From assembly GCF_001632365.1 (NCBI RefSeq), contig NW_024468523.1, positions 1-64,000 on the forward strand: a stretch of 64,000 bases of DNA. The letters are read 5' to 3'. Below, in pieces: positions 31,562-44,254 of this stretch. The notes under the pieces are model-generated. The model was not told the origin of the DNA. It did no database searches and saw nothing but the letters and a program-made list of their open reading frames with translations. Numbering within the stretch: the stretch's first letter is position 1; every line of letters begins with the position of its first letter. Position numbers and translations under genes: made by a program. Origin of the DNA: Laetiporus sulphureus 93-53. Taxonomy: Eukaryota > Basidiomycota > Agaricomycetes > Polyporales > Laetiporaceae.

Positions 31562-33367
31562 TCATACGACCTGAATCGCGAAGCCCATTGCCCTCTTTCC
31601 CACTGGACTTTCGATGTCCTCCGGTCTGCCCACGCCAGCGTAGTCGATCTCGCCCTTGCCCGGAGGGAAGTCAGGGGGCGGAAGGCCCTGCACGAAACGC
31701 TCCTTCTGTCTTTCGACGTACGCAGCATTCTGCGGGGTAAGGGGGACAGCCGGGATGTACATGACTGGAAAGGAGTTGAGCACTCGATAAGATCGACATA
31801 CCTGAGGGGATGAAAGCAATGCTCACCAGCGGAATCACCGTTACCAATGTGCTCCTTCTCAACGGCATGGACAACGTCCTATAATCGGTTACTGTCAGTC
31901 TTTTTGCCCCTGTATAACACGTGAACTGCATCTCACGCAATGCCAGAAGACCATGTCGCCAGGGCAAACCTTAGGCACAGATACCATTGTCTCGTCGAGC
32001 TTCATGTGTGGATGTGTCTTCGCGTTCGGCCAGGGTCCGCGGAACCCAGATCCCGCCGAGTAGACCCCAGGGAAGTCAGAAGACGAAATGTCTACTCGGA
32101 AACAACTCAGCCATTGCACATTAAATATTACATGGCCTGGACGCACCATACTCCCAGTTCTTGGGATCGAGAGCGTTTTCAGTCCCCGGAATTTGCCTGA
32201 AGAATGGACGCAAGATCGTATATGCGTTGGAAAGATACACGTTCGGGAAGACCTGCAGCGTTCCTTCACGGGGAGCGGTCTCGCTAAACCAATGTGAGCA
32301 GGCTGAACTGAGTTACAATCGTGCAAGCATACCTCACAGCGAGCCAGCCTTGGTATGTACGGAATACCGTAGACTGAGAAGGATGGCGAGCTGCAGTGAG
32401 AGCAAGGGAGTTGCGGAAAACGTACCTGTCCGACGCGACCGTACATCGACGTGCGAGCATTAATACGGTTCTCGAGGTCGTACGGGTCGTGGCTGCGCCA
32501 GTCGCCGCTCAGCAGCTCTGCGAAACAGTTACGAAAGGTAGGATCCTCCCATCGCTCAATTCCTCCACCTGAGATTGAGATATGACCCATTAAATTGCAC
32601 CATACGCATTCTGCATATAGACTTGCCATCGACGTGAGGAGGGTGGGCGTCCCACTGCACACCCGGATGACGGATACGGAACCGGTCTGCATAGGTGAGC
32701 GACGTCGAGAGGTCGACGTTCTCTATCTTGGCGTCTGATCTCACGTGGTACATGTTGTTGAGCCAGCTCGTCACCGCAAGGACGTTAGGGTGGCCGCGAG
32801 CCCGGACTTGTGATTTAGTCCAGCTGCGAATCATCGTGTTGAGATGAGAGCAGACTTGCGCGGGTAAGTGTTACGCTTACTACAGCTGGAAGAATTGCTT
32901 ATCGTCCGCCGGGAAGCCTGAGCAACCATTCCCAATAAGTATATTTGTACATGGATGAGGGAAGCAAGAAGCTGACCATCAATGCCAGGATTGGTAGTGA
33001 CGTATTCTTGCAACCAGTCCTTCCAGGATGCCGCTTCTATATCGTCGACTACGTCCCGGATGATGACGCTTCCCTTGCGGCGTATCTCTTCCACACGCTC
33101 GGGGTTCAGCGTAGCGAGCTCGGAGAACTTGACCTGCGGCACGTACTGCAGATATTGTAAGATCCTGCCAAGTGATGATATCCGGTGTTTGGAACGACAT
33201 ACGTTGGTACCCTCCTTCGCAATCTCCGCAGTGACCTGGTCGAGCTCAGCGAGGAGCTCATTCCACGCCTTAGTGACGCGCTGCTGGAAATCAGGGTAGG
33301 AGGCAGCGATCTCCTGCTTGATCTCGACGAACCGCGGAGGGCAAGGACCAAGCTCAGGCTTCAACAT
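31562..33367 (-). CDS. DUF1479 family protein (putative Fe(II)/2-oxoglutarate oxygenase fold)
   Basis: Ten exons (33367-33203, 33145-32977, 32917-32881, 32823-32627, 32568-32426, 32373-32333, 32283-32147, 32094-31937, 31878-31827, 31764-31562) sum to 433 residues in frame. Diagnostic segments: LNPERVEEIRRKGSVIIRDVV, NVLAVTSWLNNMYH, WDAHPPHVDGGGIERWEDP, GTLQVFPNVYLSNAY, and PGDMVFWHCDVVHAVE. The His-Cys-Asp and a later His in the last segment look like metal ligands of a cupin-like oxygenase. DUF1479 proteins are widespread in fungi and bacteria with no settled substrate. Intron 4 starts GC (GCAAGT) instead of GT. Convergent with cyanase, about 200 bp apart. Confidence 0.88.
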
Positions 33368-34057
33368 GATGTATCGATTGGAGTGAGCTGAGGTCAGTCC
33401 GGGCGTCCCGCATAGCTTTATATCTGAGGTAGGTCTGGAATGTCATGCGAAAGCATCACAATTCGCCCGATTGCTCACGGACCGGAGTCCGTACAATGGA
33501 GAGATCACAAGGGACATGATTCAACGATTCTACCGTTGCCCCTTCCAGAGGAGTTCGCTGTTGGCTATGCTTGACCTTCAAGAAATCATTCGCTCGTTCT
33601 TCTCATGTTCATTTATATCATTCAGCTTAACGGAGGACGGGTTGATCTTGAGCAATAGGACTCAGTGCCCTTAGCATAATCTACCAACCGCGGCCGTCGT
33701 CAGTAATGCGAGCCAGAAAAGGTAAACACGGGAAAACCTCGGCATTCCTGGCAGAAAGCCTGTCTGAGGGGAGCACATTAGCGTGCAAACAACTGAACAG
33801 GCACCATAGAATCTGATAACACCAAAGAACACGACAGTGGCGGGCGTCTCGGCGGAACAGCAGGACTTCCTGCAGGCTCATACGGCACACGATTTCCGCA
33901 CAACAGGGCAATTCAACATTAAAACGATGAATAGCAAATGTTAGTACGATAGACCAAACACAAAGCATAAATTCCGGCGAAAACGAAAACAATTAAGCAT
34001 GCGCGTCATGTTCAACTTCGCAGGTCCTAGGAGCGATACCGCTCGCCAAAGGGTAGA
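33368..34057. other. Intergenic, no gene seen
   Basis: 690 bp between the DUF1479 promoter and the 3' end of the beta-tubulin gene. No conserved frame. Confidence 0.5.
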
Positions 34058-36781
34058 TTATTCCGCAATAGCGAGGCTGTCGGATACGCCTTCTTCGTAC
34101 TCTTCGTACTCTCCTTGCTCCTCGTACTCTTCGTTGTTGTCCAACGTCGCTTCTTGGTACTGATCGCGGAGGGGTCAATGGAGGAAGACATGGGTCAAAA
34201 TGTTCAGGCTGTACCTGTTGATACTCAGAACTGGACAGGAATTACGATCAGCAACGCTTTATATATGGACCAAGGGGTCCTCACATCAAATCATGCGCAT
34301 TACTCTCTGCTTCAGAGAATTCCATCTCATCCATGCCCTCTCCTGTATACCAATGAAGGAAAGCATGACGCTTATACATTGCCGCAAACTGTGAATAAGG
34401 ATGCTATTGAGCGAAAGAAGCTTTCACTGATTACGATTGACCATACCTGTGTCAAAGTGCGTTGGAAGAGCTCTTGCACCGCCGTCGAGTTTGCCAAACA
34501 CGTTGCGGACTAATGACTTAACATTGCTATCGTTCCATTTCGACATGCAGAAATGCAGCTCACCTGTGTTTGTCCGACAGGTGGAACGGAACACAGTGCT
34601 ACGGAAACATTGTCAGGTATCCATCTGAGAGACATATGTTTTAATGCTGCTGCAAATGCGAAGAATCAGTGAAGGACACCTACTCGACAAACTGGGTAGA
34701 GTTCTTCGTCTGTAGGTCCTTGACGGAGTACTAGAAATAAAGTTGACAGTGTGTTCAGGTACGTTTCTCATCGGAAAACTTACTTCTGCCTATGCTGAGA
34801 TTAAGTCAAACGGTACAGATCATGTGTGCGAAGAACTTACCTCTCGGGATGAAATTTTGCCTCGGAATATTGTCGCCGCCGTGAGGTACCGGCTGCGCAG
34901 CGCTGATGAGAATTCGCACTAAAACTTATCAAGGTAATGACTCACCCAAACCTCGGATCGCACGCGACCAAGAGGTTTCTCCGATCGAACAGACTGCGAT
35001 AAGTCAGGAAATGGTCTGCCGCGTCCATACTGTATGGGACTCACGCTGATGTCAGTTCAGGGACAGACAGACGCGTGAACGCCTTGTTGTTAGGGTCGAT
35101 GAAAGGTGCATAGCTTGGCATGAGGAAGTGTAGCTATCCCGAGCATGTAGTTGGCATATCATTCATTCACGAACACAAGAGTACGCACCCGAGGGAAAGG
35201 AATCAGGTTCAGGCCGAGTTTCCGCAGATCACTAGGTAATACCCTTTAGCGTACTGCGTTCTTCACACTAGAAGATCGAACCGTCGTACCCGTTCAGTTG
35301 TCCTGGAAAACGCAGACTCGTGCTTACGCCGCACATCACTTGCGAGACCAGCTGTCCAGACACAATGCGGCGTTATATCGGACATCAGGCGTGAAGAAGC
35401 GCGGGAATGGCGGGACGTACGGAGTTGAGGTCTTCAAAGGCGGGAGCCTTTACTTTCAGCGTGCGCACCGTGATGTCATATCTGATAACAGTGAGTAAGA
35501 TGTACGAATAGGCCAAAGTGAGGACATACAGCGCTTCATTATCAATGCACATGGTCAGGTCACTGTTCTCGACCAGTTGGTGGATTGAAAGTAGAGCGTT
35601 GTACGGCTATATGCTATTGAGAGAACATCCCGACCCGACCACAGAGCACCTACCTCAACAACAGTTTCCGACACCTGCAGATGCGGTGCCACATTAGACG
35701 CCGTCAGAGTAAAGGAGAGTTGGACTTGCCTTGGGAGAGGGAAGGATTGAGAACGTTGAGAGCATCCTGTCAGGGTATTCCTGCAGTATTCAAATCAGGG
35801 AGCAGACAATGTTGTCAACAATGAACACAACTTCTCGGAATTTGGACAATAACAGCGAGCCCAGGCCAGCACCGGTACCGCCGCCGAGCGAGTGGATCAG
35901 CTGAAAACCCTGCATGGCATCGCAAGACTCCGCTTGCAGCCGTACGACGTCCTAGATGGTGTACATCGATATCAACAGAGATTGACATGACTCTTCGCGG
36001 GTTCGAGACGGACCAGGATACTGTCAACCAGCTCAGCACCTAACCAGATCGTCAGTCTTCGACCGAGATGGCGCACGAGCTTGACTAACCCTCCGTATAA
36101 ACTGAAAGAATACATGAATGAGCAATCTCAAACATAGGGTTGTGTCACGTACATCCTTTCGCCCAGTTGTTGCCGGCTCCGGTATCACTGGTAATGAACG
36201 TGTCCGGCCGGAAGAGAGCTCCCACCTTTCCTGATCGGATCTGCAGGACGATTAGAAACATGGCGAAGGCTTCATCCGAAATTGCGTACATGTGCGCACA
36301 CGCCTCCTTCCAAGTCGACTTGCACGCTTCGGGGTACATACTTGCTATGACCGTTGGTCTGACGGACCTCATTGAAGAAGACGTCCACCTAGCAGGATTT
36401 AGGTTTACAAGTTTTAAGCACGACTGTCAGCCTTTATACTGACCATTGGGAGCTGTAAGGGGTCATTTCCGGTGTAGAACTGCGAAATTGCCACGAAAGT
36501 CGAACGACATGAGTATCATGCACATTGCACGGATCATAGCACAACGCTGAGACTTACGCCCTCCTCATCCAAGCCATGCTCAGCGAGCAGCATCTTCCAG
36601 AAATTCTCCCCGATCTGGTTTCCGGCCTAAATCACGACATGAATGGAGTCTTCAACGCTTCCAGTCCAGGTGAACCGCGGTATACCAACCTGGCCCGCCT
36701 ACGACCCGCTGCATCAGTTCAGCACTTTGGAACAGCACATAAACGCGTCTCTACCTGTATATTGATAATTTCTCGAGGCAT
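34058..36781 (-). CDS. Divergent beta-tubulin paralogue
   Basis: Minus-strand gene with about 25 small exons. ATG at 36781 gives MPREIINIQ; stop at 34060-34058. Order of landmarks: [199 protein letters not shown], and an acidic Glu/Tyr-rich tail. These make it a beta-type tubulin, a GTP-binding microtubule subunit. Its identity to ordinary beta-tubulin is low. Cys12 is Ala, the T3 loop EPGTMD is EGGVCA, and positions 6, 198 and 200 (standard numbering) are Asn, Leu and Met. Exon 2 is 9 bp, exon 19 is 6 bp, and one intron begins GC. All joins keep frame, so I do not call it a pseudogene. Confidence 0.85.
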
Positions 36782-37116
36782 GTTGGGGGTTTGGTATAGG
36801 GGAGGGGGAGGTTATGGAACAGAGTCAAGAGACACGATTACTCTTCGGACGCGAACATGCAAGAAGATCTAGCGCTGGCTGGATCTTCGGCAGAAGCCGC
36901 CCACAGAATCAGCGATCGAGTCTGACAGCGGCACTTGTCCTCTTGCCAACTGCAAAATTAAATGCACAAACAACCAGTTGGAGGCATGGCATTGTATGTG
37001 CACTGCACATGTTGAGGAGACTGCTACAGCTACAGAAGATACGAAGATGCTGAAAACTATGGTAAACAAAAGTCACAAAGCCAGTCGTGAATGAAGCGAC
37101 TCGTCGAACCAAGAAA
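36782..37116. other. Intergenic or 3' end of the AA14-type gene
   Basis: Upstream of the tubulin start. No separate gene is visible. The 3' untranslated region of the neighbouring minus-strand LPMO gene probably ends here. Confidence 0.4.
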
Positions 37117-39113
37117 ATGGTATCAGAAGAGACGCCACAGCCTGTTCCTGTCGTGCATCTTGGCTTTGCGGCCGACTCCAGGTCTGACAATGTCCAAGAC
37201 CGAGTCCAGCCCGCTGGACGTCCGGCGACGAGTGAAGCGCCTCCTATTGAGTTGCGTGGATCCATTCGAATTGGAGCTCGAGCTGGAGAGCGCAAATATT
37301 AATTAGAGCATGCGATGGTTGAATGAAGATCGACTTACCATGTCAAAGTATTGGTTGCTCCGCCAGCGGAAGCGCTAGAGGGAGTAAAGCAATTAGCGTC
37401 AGCATTCTGAGTAAATAAGAACGAGGACATCGCAGCAGTGGGAAAAACGGCAAGTACGTCCAGGAGTAAGATGACGTTTCAGGTATGAAGAAAAGTCACG
37501 AATCGGAAGCCACATAGTGGACAGAGACATACATGGTGCTAACCAGGCAGAGGAGTATATCGAGACCATAATGGTCTCTACAACAGTGACAGTGGTCACG
37601 CCCACCGTAACGACAGGCGTGGTAGCCATTGACACCGAACTCGAAGCCAACACTGCAGGAGCTGTGCTGCTTCTCGTGTGGCATCTCCTCGTGGATGAGA
37701 GAGGTCGGGCCGTAGATGGTGCACTGAGCGAGAGATCCGCCGACGACCTATCTACGGACGATGCCACCGCAGAGGTGGCTAGAGAGGACGACGCCACAGA
37801 CGCGTCCGATGCACTAGACATTGCCAGTACTGACCTTGTACTCGCCGAGCCACTATTGACGCTACCGCTGCTCGCCGTTGTAGTAGTGGCAGAAGAAGAC
37901 ACGACAGAGGTCGCAGCCGCAACAGCGCTGAGGGCATAACTGGGCGCATTCGGCGTCGCAGTCGCCACTACGCCATGGAGGTCGACAATGGGGAGGATGG
38001 TTGAGTTCGCATTGGGTGTGGGGATCCCGTCGGGATACGAGTTCTCGAAGATGTCTTCCTGGGCGCCATCGAGGAAGTTATACAAGTTGTTATAAAATGG
38101 TGGCGAATACGTGCCCTCAAACATCTAAGCGATAGAAAATCCGACATCAGAACCTGCGACGGGCAATATAGCTAGCAGGTTCACTTACAGTGTTGCGTTC
38201 GGCCTGGAACCAGTACAGAGGCTGCTTGGCACCAAACGTGCAGTTACCCGGAACCGCGTCTGCTTTGCCGTTATCTGGATCGGCACCGCAGCGGCGAGCG
38301 AGTTGGGGTGTGGCCAGGGCAACGTCAGACGTCGAGCCGGTAACATTGCATCTGAATCCATTCATATAGTCTGCATGGACGTTATGGCACGAACAGATCT
38401 AGATCGCCATATGCACTTACTCTGCTCACCGCCGCTATCAGGCTGCGTTGTAGTGTGTGAGCGGCGGATAAAAAGATAAAAAGAAACACGAACCGAATGA
38501 ATCCAGAAGAATGCGCAGATGCAGCCTCCATCCGAACACGACGGCATCCTAGCCGGCACTTGGAACTCCGTGAACCTTGTCCACACACAGGTCTGGTTTA
38601 CGCTGAACACAACAAAATCCTCCGGTTGCACTTGCGAAACGTCAGATTGGTACGTGATAGCAAGCGCGCAGCCCTTCAGATCGTCATAACCAGTAGTGTG
38701 GTACTCCGACATGGGCGAACCGGGGCAGACGTTGTCACCATCCTGGATATCGCCTCCAGGGTCACTCGCGTAGTACGAAGTGGCACCCTTGTCGCATGCA
38801 ATCTCTGAGGTCGCAGCTTGACCCGCAGGGAGCTCGAAGAAGTCGCCCTCGTTCGGAGGGTAGTCAAGGTGTCCGTGGAACCACCATTGCTCAAATGTGT
38901 AATCCTGGAGAGGAGTGACGGGTCGGTTATCATACGAGAATGTCTGGGCCGTGACGTTGAAGCCCCACATGCTGGGATGCCAGATCGCTAAATGTTCATC
39001 GATACTCAGCATTCAGGGAGTGTACATGGATGCACGGGGTGTGGCGTACCAGCATGGCCAGTGGCGAATGGGACAAGGCGCGCGACCGCGGCCAAGAGAA
39101 GAAAAAAATGCAT
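37117..39113 (-). CDS. Secreted AA14-type lytic polysaccharide monooxygenase
   Basis: Exons 39113-39050, 38987-38494, 38442-38421, 38370-38189 and 38124 downward. The signal peptide [19 protein letters not shown] is followed by [13 protein letters not shown], so cleavage would expose His1 for the copper-binding histidine brace. The catalytic domain shows [60 protein letters not shown] and [12 protein letters not shown], as I recall for AA14 enzymes of white-rot polypores, which oxidise xylan on cellulose. A long Ser/Thr/Ala-rich tail follows. The 3' end is unsettled: the exon 5 frame runs to 37399, but a good acceptor near 37390 leads to a coherent Cys-containing end ([13 protein letters not shown], then basic RRRFTRRR) stopping near 37117. 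Confidence 0.82.
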
Positions 39114-40311
39114 GAAGTTGGCTGATTTGAGGAACCGTGCAAGGTCGTCAGTTATATGCTTTGCAGGCAATCAAACACTAATATAAAGGAGACCCGAGCA
39201 CCAGTCTCGAGCGTAGACGTGGTCCTGCCAAGCGGACAACAGAGGATGAGGGCGACTGGCAACACATACCACATCGTCGAGTTCAGACCTATATACACTC
39301 GAGGAACAAGCGGTCAAATTCCCCGGCAGATCGAGGCGAGTCAGGGCGAGCCGGCCTTTTTGTTGTCATTTCCCGTTGTCTAGCAGCTACCGACTCCAGC
39401 GAGGCTCCTTGTGTTATAGGCGTCATATTTGAGGCTGCCGTGGGGAGGAGTATCGAGAACGCTACTGTCATTCTCGAAAACCGCGATCCAGGTGCGATCT
39501 CGTCGCGCTATGTTCGGGTCCGGGTGTGTTCGTCGCGAAGGAGAGAAGAAAAAAGGCCGGATACTATCGCGTGGCAAGCGCGGGGAGCGAGCGCGTTCCT
39601 AGTGAACTTGAATTGAGATGAGCGCGTAGCACGTGCGCGCGAGCGCGCCGAACTGAACGCCCGTCGTATAGTTGTTGCTGAGCAACACCATGGCGACAAG
39701 CGGGCGGAAAGCCGAGCTCATCGCCGGAGAAATCAAAGGCTGAAGGAGCATCCAGTACCAGAACTGACGACGATGTCGTGGTTATGTGCAATTCTGCGAA
39801 CGGGAGGATACTAGGTTAGTAAATCAGAGAACAAGGGGCCTTATGCCAACGATATTTTGAAATCCTCCCTCAGTTCATCAGGCTTTCATTCCTACCCATG
39901 ACCTCAATAACGCGTCTCTGCTTAATCAAGTCAGATGCCTTCTGTAAGTCTCTGATTACATAGCATTTGTGAGTTGAAGCCTTCGTTAACAACCTCATCT
40001 CCAGAGGTCGACAACTGACTGAGCATGAGAGCCAGCAGGAGGAGCAAGTCCGCATCAGAGGAGTCCGACAAGCTTCATTTGATCACCCGCGATCAAAATG
40101 TGCCACACGTAGTGCATGGATGGTGGCTGAAAACGTTTCATTGTTCTCTGCATGCAGTGGTGCCACAAGCCACCCTCACTTTATCCTCTATAACAGCTAG
40201 CAACAGCGGCTGGGGACAGCTTTGATTTACTTAAACTCGGTCGACCCTCATCGCTCGACAGGAAACCAAGGCATTAACAACTACCAGCGCGCTCTGCCAC
40301 ATTACATAACT
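39114..40311. other. Intergenic, no gene supported
   Basis: About 1.2 kb holding the LPMO promoter. GC-rich stretch at 39300-39700 without conserved frames on either strand. The next plus-strand gene candidate begins at 40312. Confidence 0.45.
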
Positions 40312-41019
40312 ATGGGCTCCTCCGCTGGTTACATCCCCATCCCCATCATTCTGGAAGACGATTCCAACGAGATTTCGTGCTTCATCCGTGCGCCGGCCGA
40401 CAGCGACCGTGCAGACTTTAGTGCTTTTACGCTATTCAAAGATCGATGGAAGCCATGGGATAGCTGGCTGATACCGGCGCACTCTGTCGATAACAACGAG
40501 CCTTCTAATGTTCTTCCTCCAGGATCCAAACTACTTTGACATGGACGCGTTCTTCGAGTGGCATGAGAGTCGCCCTTTATATAAGGACGTGAGTAACTTT
40601 GGGTCATTACCACGGCTATCCCTCGTGTGCTTAATTACATATTTTCTCAATGCAAGTTATACACGCAAATCGCGGTAGCACACGACACCAAGTACGGATT
40701 CATGCTCGACAAGGATCTCCAGCTGCGACCACGACTTGCACGGCCCTTACCCACATACTATTGTCGGCCTCAGTATCATTGCCGCAAAATTAAGATGTTC
40801 CCAAGGCACCCAACACACCATTTTTATGGACAGGGCCAAGCAAACGCCGGTATACACATGTCAGATATCAACGATTACGACTTCGCGGGTGGCTCAGCAA
40901 CGGCTGGACATGGAGAACCTCACATCATTAAGATCAAAGAAGACAAAGAAGAGAGCTTCTACGACAAATACTGGAGTGTCCAGGAAGAAGATACCATCTA
41001 CTGTCAAGAGGCAGTGTGA
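40312..41019 (+). CDS. Hypothetical protein, exon structure uncertain
   Basis: ATG at 40312 gives MGSSAGYIPIPIILEDDSN, followed by an acidic and aromatic-rich stretch (FKDRWKPWDSWLIPAH). A 3' splice-like tract (ttctaatgttcttcctccag) precedes DPNYFDMDAFFEWHESRP, and another intron (gtgagt ... gcaag) precedes LYTQIAVAHDTKYGFMLDKD. The frame remains open to 41019, but an overlapping frame runs to 41185, so the C-terminus is doubtful. I do not recognise the family. The codon pattern looks coding at least up to about 40750. Confidence 0.35.
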
Positions 41020-41805
41020 AAATCGGGTTGAGGAGGCTATTATGCCAAGATCATTGCGCCGATCTCCAAGAAAGAGGATCTCCGATGCAGTACTGAGATA
41101 TCGCTCGCTGAATGTCGAAGGTCGGTCTAACGCGCGTAGGATGACGAGTTGCGGACTCCGAGGATCGGAAACGGGACTCAGATAATTATATCTCAAGCAA
41201 CAGCGGAGACAGCGACAATACATGATTTTTCACCATATTCTTGACAGTCTTGGTGAGTTGTCAATGTTCGCTTCGCACTATGCGCGTCACGAACTCATGT
41301 CCCTTGCGAATGTTTTTTACGCCAAGATATTGCTGTATTGCTGTGACAGATCGCGGAACCAATTCATTGACCCCGCAAACGCGAATACATATCACTGTTG
41401 ATGTTGATTCTAGCCCGTATGGCTCCCGCTACCTCTACATCTTTCAGGAACACTTTCATGTACTTTATGTGTATTCTTCGCAGGATCAGGATATATTGAC
41501 GTTGCTACGTGCTCCGTGTGTGTAAGGGTGGGAGCGCTAGGCATAGTCGTCTCCTGGGGCGTGGAAGATGCGACGAGCTCGTCCGCCTTTTCTCACAGCC
41601 GCCAACTGAGACTCTGCGTAACTTGAAGTTGCAACGTTTATCCCGGCGGCCGGACCGCCCCCGAAGCGCGACCGATTTCTCTACTCTACAAGCGCCATCT
41701 TTGGGAGCGCATTACTTATACCGCACCCGTCCCGGTGCCCTCTTGTTCCGTACTTCCATCTCCCCTCTCCTCCCTCAATAAATTGTTACTGAACAGCAAA
41801 ACACG
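41020..41805. other. Intergenic, promoter of the transketolase-like gene
   Basis: About 0.8 kb without a conserved frame. Pyrimidine-rich tract ctcccctctcctccctc at 41759-41775, a common feature upstream of highly expressed fungal genes, lies about 30 bp before the ATG. Confidence 0.45.
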
Positions 41806-44254
41806 ATGCCGGGCACCGAAAGCAAGTTTCCCATCGATCTCAAGTCACTGAAGAAGTGAGCAGATGGTCCATATATGCGCGTACCGAGTTAACAAAGACC
41901 GGATGCAGGGTGACTCTCAACCCGACTCAGCCTAAGCTGACGGAGCAGCAGAGGGCCGCGTTGCTGCACAACGTCCAAATTATGCGCGATGCTATCGTCC
42001 TCTTCACGGCGACTGGCGCTGCGCGGGGCGTGAGCGGGCACACAGGTGCGTTCTCAGCGCTCCGCGGGAGAGACGGGTGGATCCTGACGCTCTCCCAGGC
42101 GGTGCGTATGACACGGTTCCCGAGGTGTGCCTGCTCCTGTCGCTCTTCAACCACTCGGATGATTACGTGCCCATCCTCTTCGACGAGGCCGGTCAGTGTC
42201 TCACTGCTAGCGCGTCCCCGAATCGCCATCTGACCGCGATCGCCAGGACACCGCGTCGCGACGCAGTACCTGCTCTCCGCCATTGAGGGGCATATCCCCG
42301 CCGAGCACCTCCTCCACTACCGCGAGGCGAACTCGAAGCTTCCTGGTCACCCTGAGCTCGGCCTCACGCCTGGCGTTAAGTTTTCCTCCGGCCGCCTTGG
42401 CCACGTCTGGCCATGGGTGAACGGAATTGCCCTCGCGAACCGCAGCAAGACAGTGTTCTTGCTCGGCTCGGACGGTTCCCAGCAAGAAGGCAACGACGCG
42501 GAGGCGGCACGGCTCGCGGTGGCGCAGAACCTCAACGTGAAGCTGATCATCGATGACAATGATGTGACGATTGCCGGGCATCCGTCGCAGTATCTCAAGG
42601 GCTACGACCTCAACAAGACCCTCACTGGACATGGGCTCAAGGTTCTTACAGTACAGGGCGAGGACATTGACGCGCTCTGGGGTGCGCTATGCGAGATCAT
42701 CACGTACAACGGCCCCGCTGCAGGTAGGTCTCCCCTCCGTGAAGGGAGCTACTGTGTCACTCACGTGTCTTCAGTCGTCTGCAAGCGTGTCATGGCACCC
42801 GGCATTGCGGACATCGAGGGCAGCACCCACGGACACGATGTCATTCCCGTCAAGGCTGCTATCAAGTACCTCACGTCACGCGGTTACCCCGAGAGCGTGT
42901 CGGCGGACATCTTGAATAACATCAAGCCCACGGCAGTGCCTTACCTTTACATTGGTTCCACCAAGGAGGTCGGCGCGAATCGTGTCGTGTTCGGTGAGGC
43001 CGTCAACCTGGTACTCGACAAGTTGACCAAGGAGGAAGCGGCGGCGAAGGTCATGGTCATTGACAGTCAGTCTGAACAGATATTCAGTAAAGGCATATGG
43101 CTTACGCGGCACGAGCAGGTGATCTGGAGGGCTCAACCGGCCTGAAAGTCATTCACCAGAAGCACCCAGAGGTGTTCATCCCTTCTGGGATCATGGAACG
43201 TGGTAACTTCAGTGCGGCCGCTGGCTTCGGCTTCGATGCCAACAAGTATGGTGTATTCTCGACGTTCTCTGCATTTTTAGAGATGGTGGTCTCGGAAATC
43301 ACGATGGCGCGCCTGAACTTCTGCAACGTCCTCTGCCATTTCTCACACTCTGGAGGTATGTCCACTGCTAATTTTTTTCTGGGTCAAATACTGATTGAGT
43401 TGTTCGACAGTTGACGAGGTCTGTCTTGTTATTTCTAAGATGCACGCTGTGACACTCATCGCATTCTAGATGGCGGATAACACCTGCCACTTCGGTCTCA
43501 ACTCTTTCTTCGCCGACAACGGGCTTTCCGACGCTCAATCCTGGCTTTACTTCCCCGCCGATCCCGCGCAAATGACTGCCGTCATACAGCGCGTCTTCTT
43601 CGACAAGGGTCTGCGCTTCGTCTTCTCGACACGGTCCAAGGTACCGTTCATCCTCAAGGAGGACGGGAAGACGCGTTTCTTCGGCGATGATTACAAGTTC
43701 GTGCCCGGGAAGGACGAAGTCATTGCGGAGGGCACTGCCGGGTATGTCGTGTCGTACGGAGACATGCTGTACCGCTCGTGGGATGCGGTGCTGCGCTGCC
43801 GGCAGGAGGGATTGAACGTCGGCTTGATCAACAAGCCGACACTGAACCTCGTGGATGAGCGGACGATCACGAAGGTTGGGTCAAGTCCGTTCGTGCTTGT
43901 CGTAGAGTCTCTGAACCAGAAGACTGGGGTAAGTCTCGATATCCATATGTTTGTTTCTCCGGATCCTTAACAATCTGTTTCTCAGCTTGGCTCCAAGTTT
44001 GGCACGTGGTTGCTCGAGCGTCAGCTCACCCCTCGCTATGGCTATATGGGAACCAACAAGGAGGGTTAGTGACGTCCATGGCTTGTTTTCCGCATATTCA
44101 CTCACATCAATCTTGTAGGCTGCGGCGGTCTGTCTGAGCAGATTCCGCACCAGGGCCTCGATCCGCAATGTAAGCAAACCATGATTCCTCCGTCACTCTT
44201 CGCTGACCAGTATTTGCAGCCATCATCCTCAAGATCAGGCAGCTTTCACAATAG
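41806..44254 (+). CDS. Transketolase-like thiamine-diphosphate enzyme
   Basis: Eleven exons (41806-41855, 41909-42045, 42099-42191, 42247-42723, 42775-43065, 43119-43355, 43411-43418, 43470-43928, 43986-44064, 44119-44169, 44220-44254) give 638 residues. The pyrophosphate/Mg motif is GSDGSQQEGNDAEA ... LIIDDNDVT. The first domain also has ARGVSGHTGGAYDTVPEV and FSSGRLGHVWPWVNG. The central pyrimidine-binding domain contains IHQKHPEVFIPSGIMERG and AFLEMVVSEITMARLNFC. The C-terminal domain ends QIPHQGLDPQSIILKIRQLSQ. It would transfer two-carbon ketol units in sugar phosphate metabolism, but it diverges from the standard transketolase, so the true substrate pair is open. Exon 7 is only 8 bp. 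Confidence 0.88.

Noticed and set aside
34058..36781. Calling the tubulin gene a pseudogene because open frames are fragmentary
   Set aside because: Splicing through consensus sites gives a continuous protein aligned to beta-tubulin end to end, without needing any sequence change.
36909..37295. Separate 128-residue minus-strand gene
   Set aside because: It overlaps the probable last exon of the LPMO gene in another frame and shows no domain.
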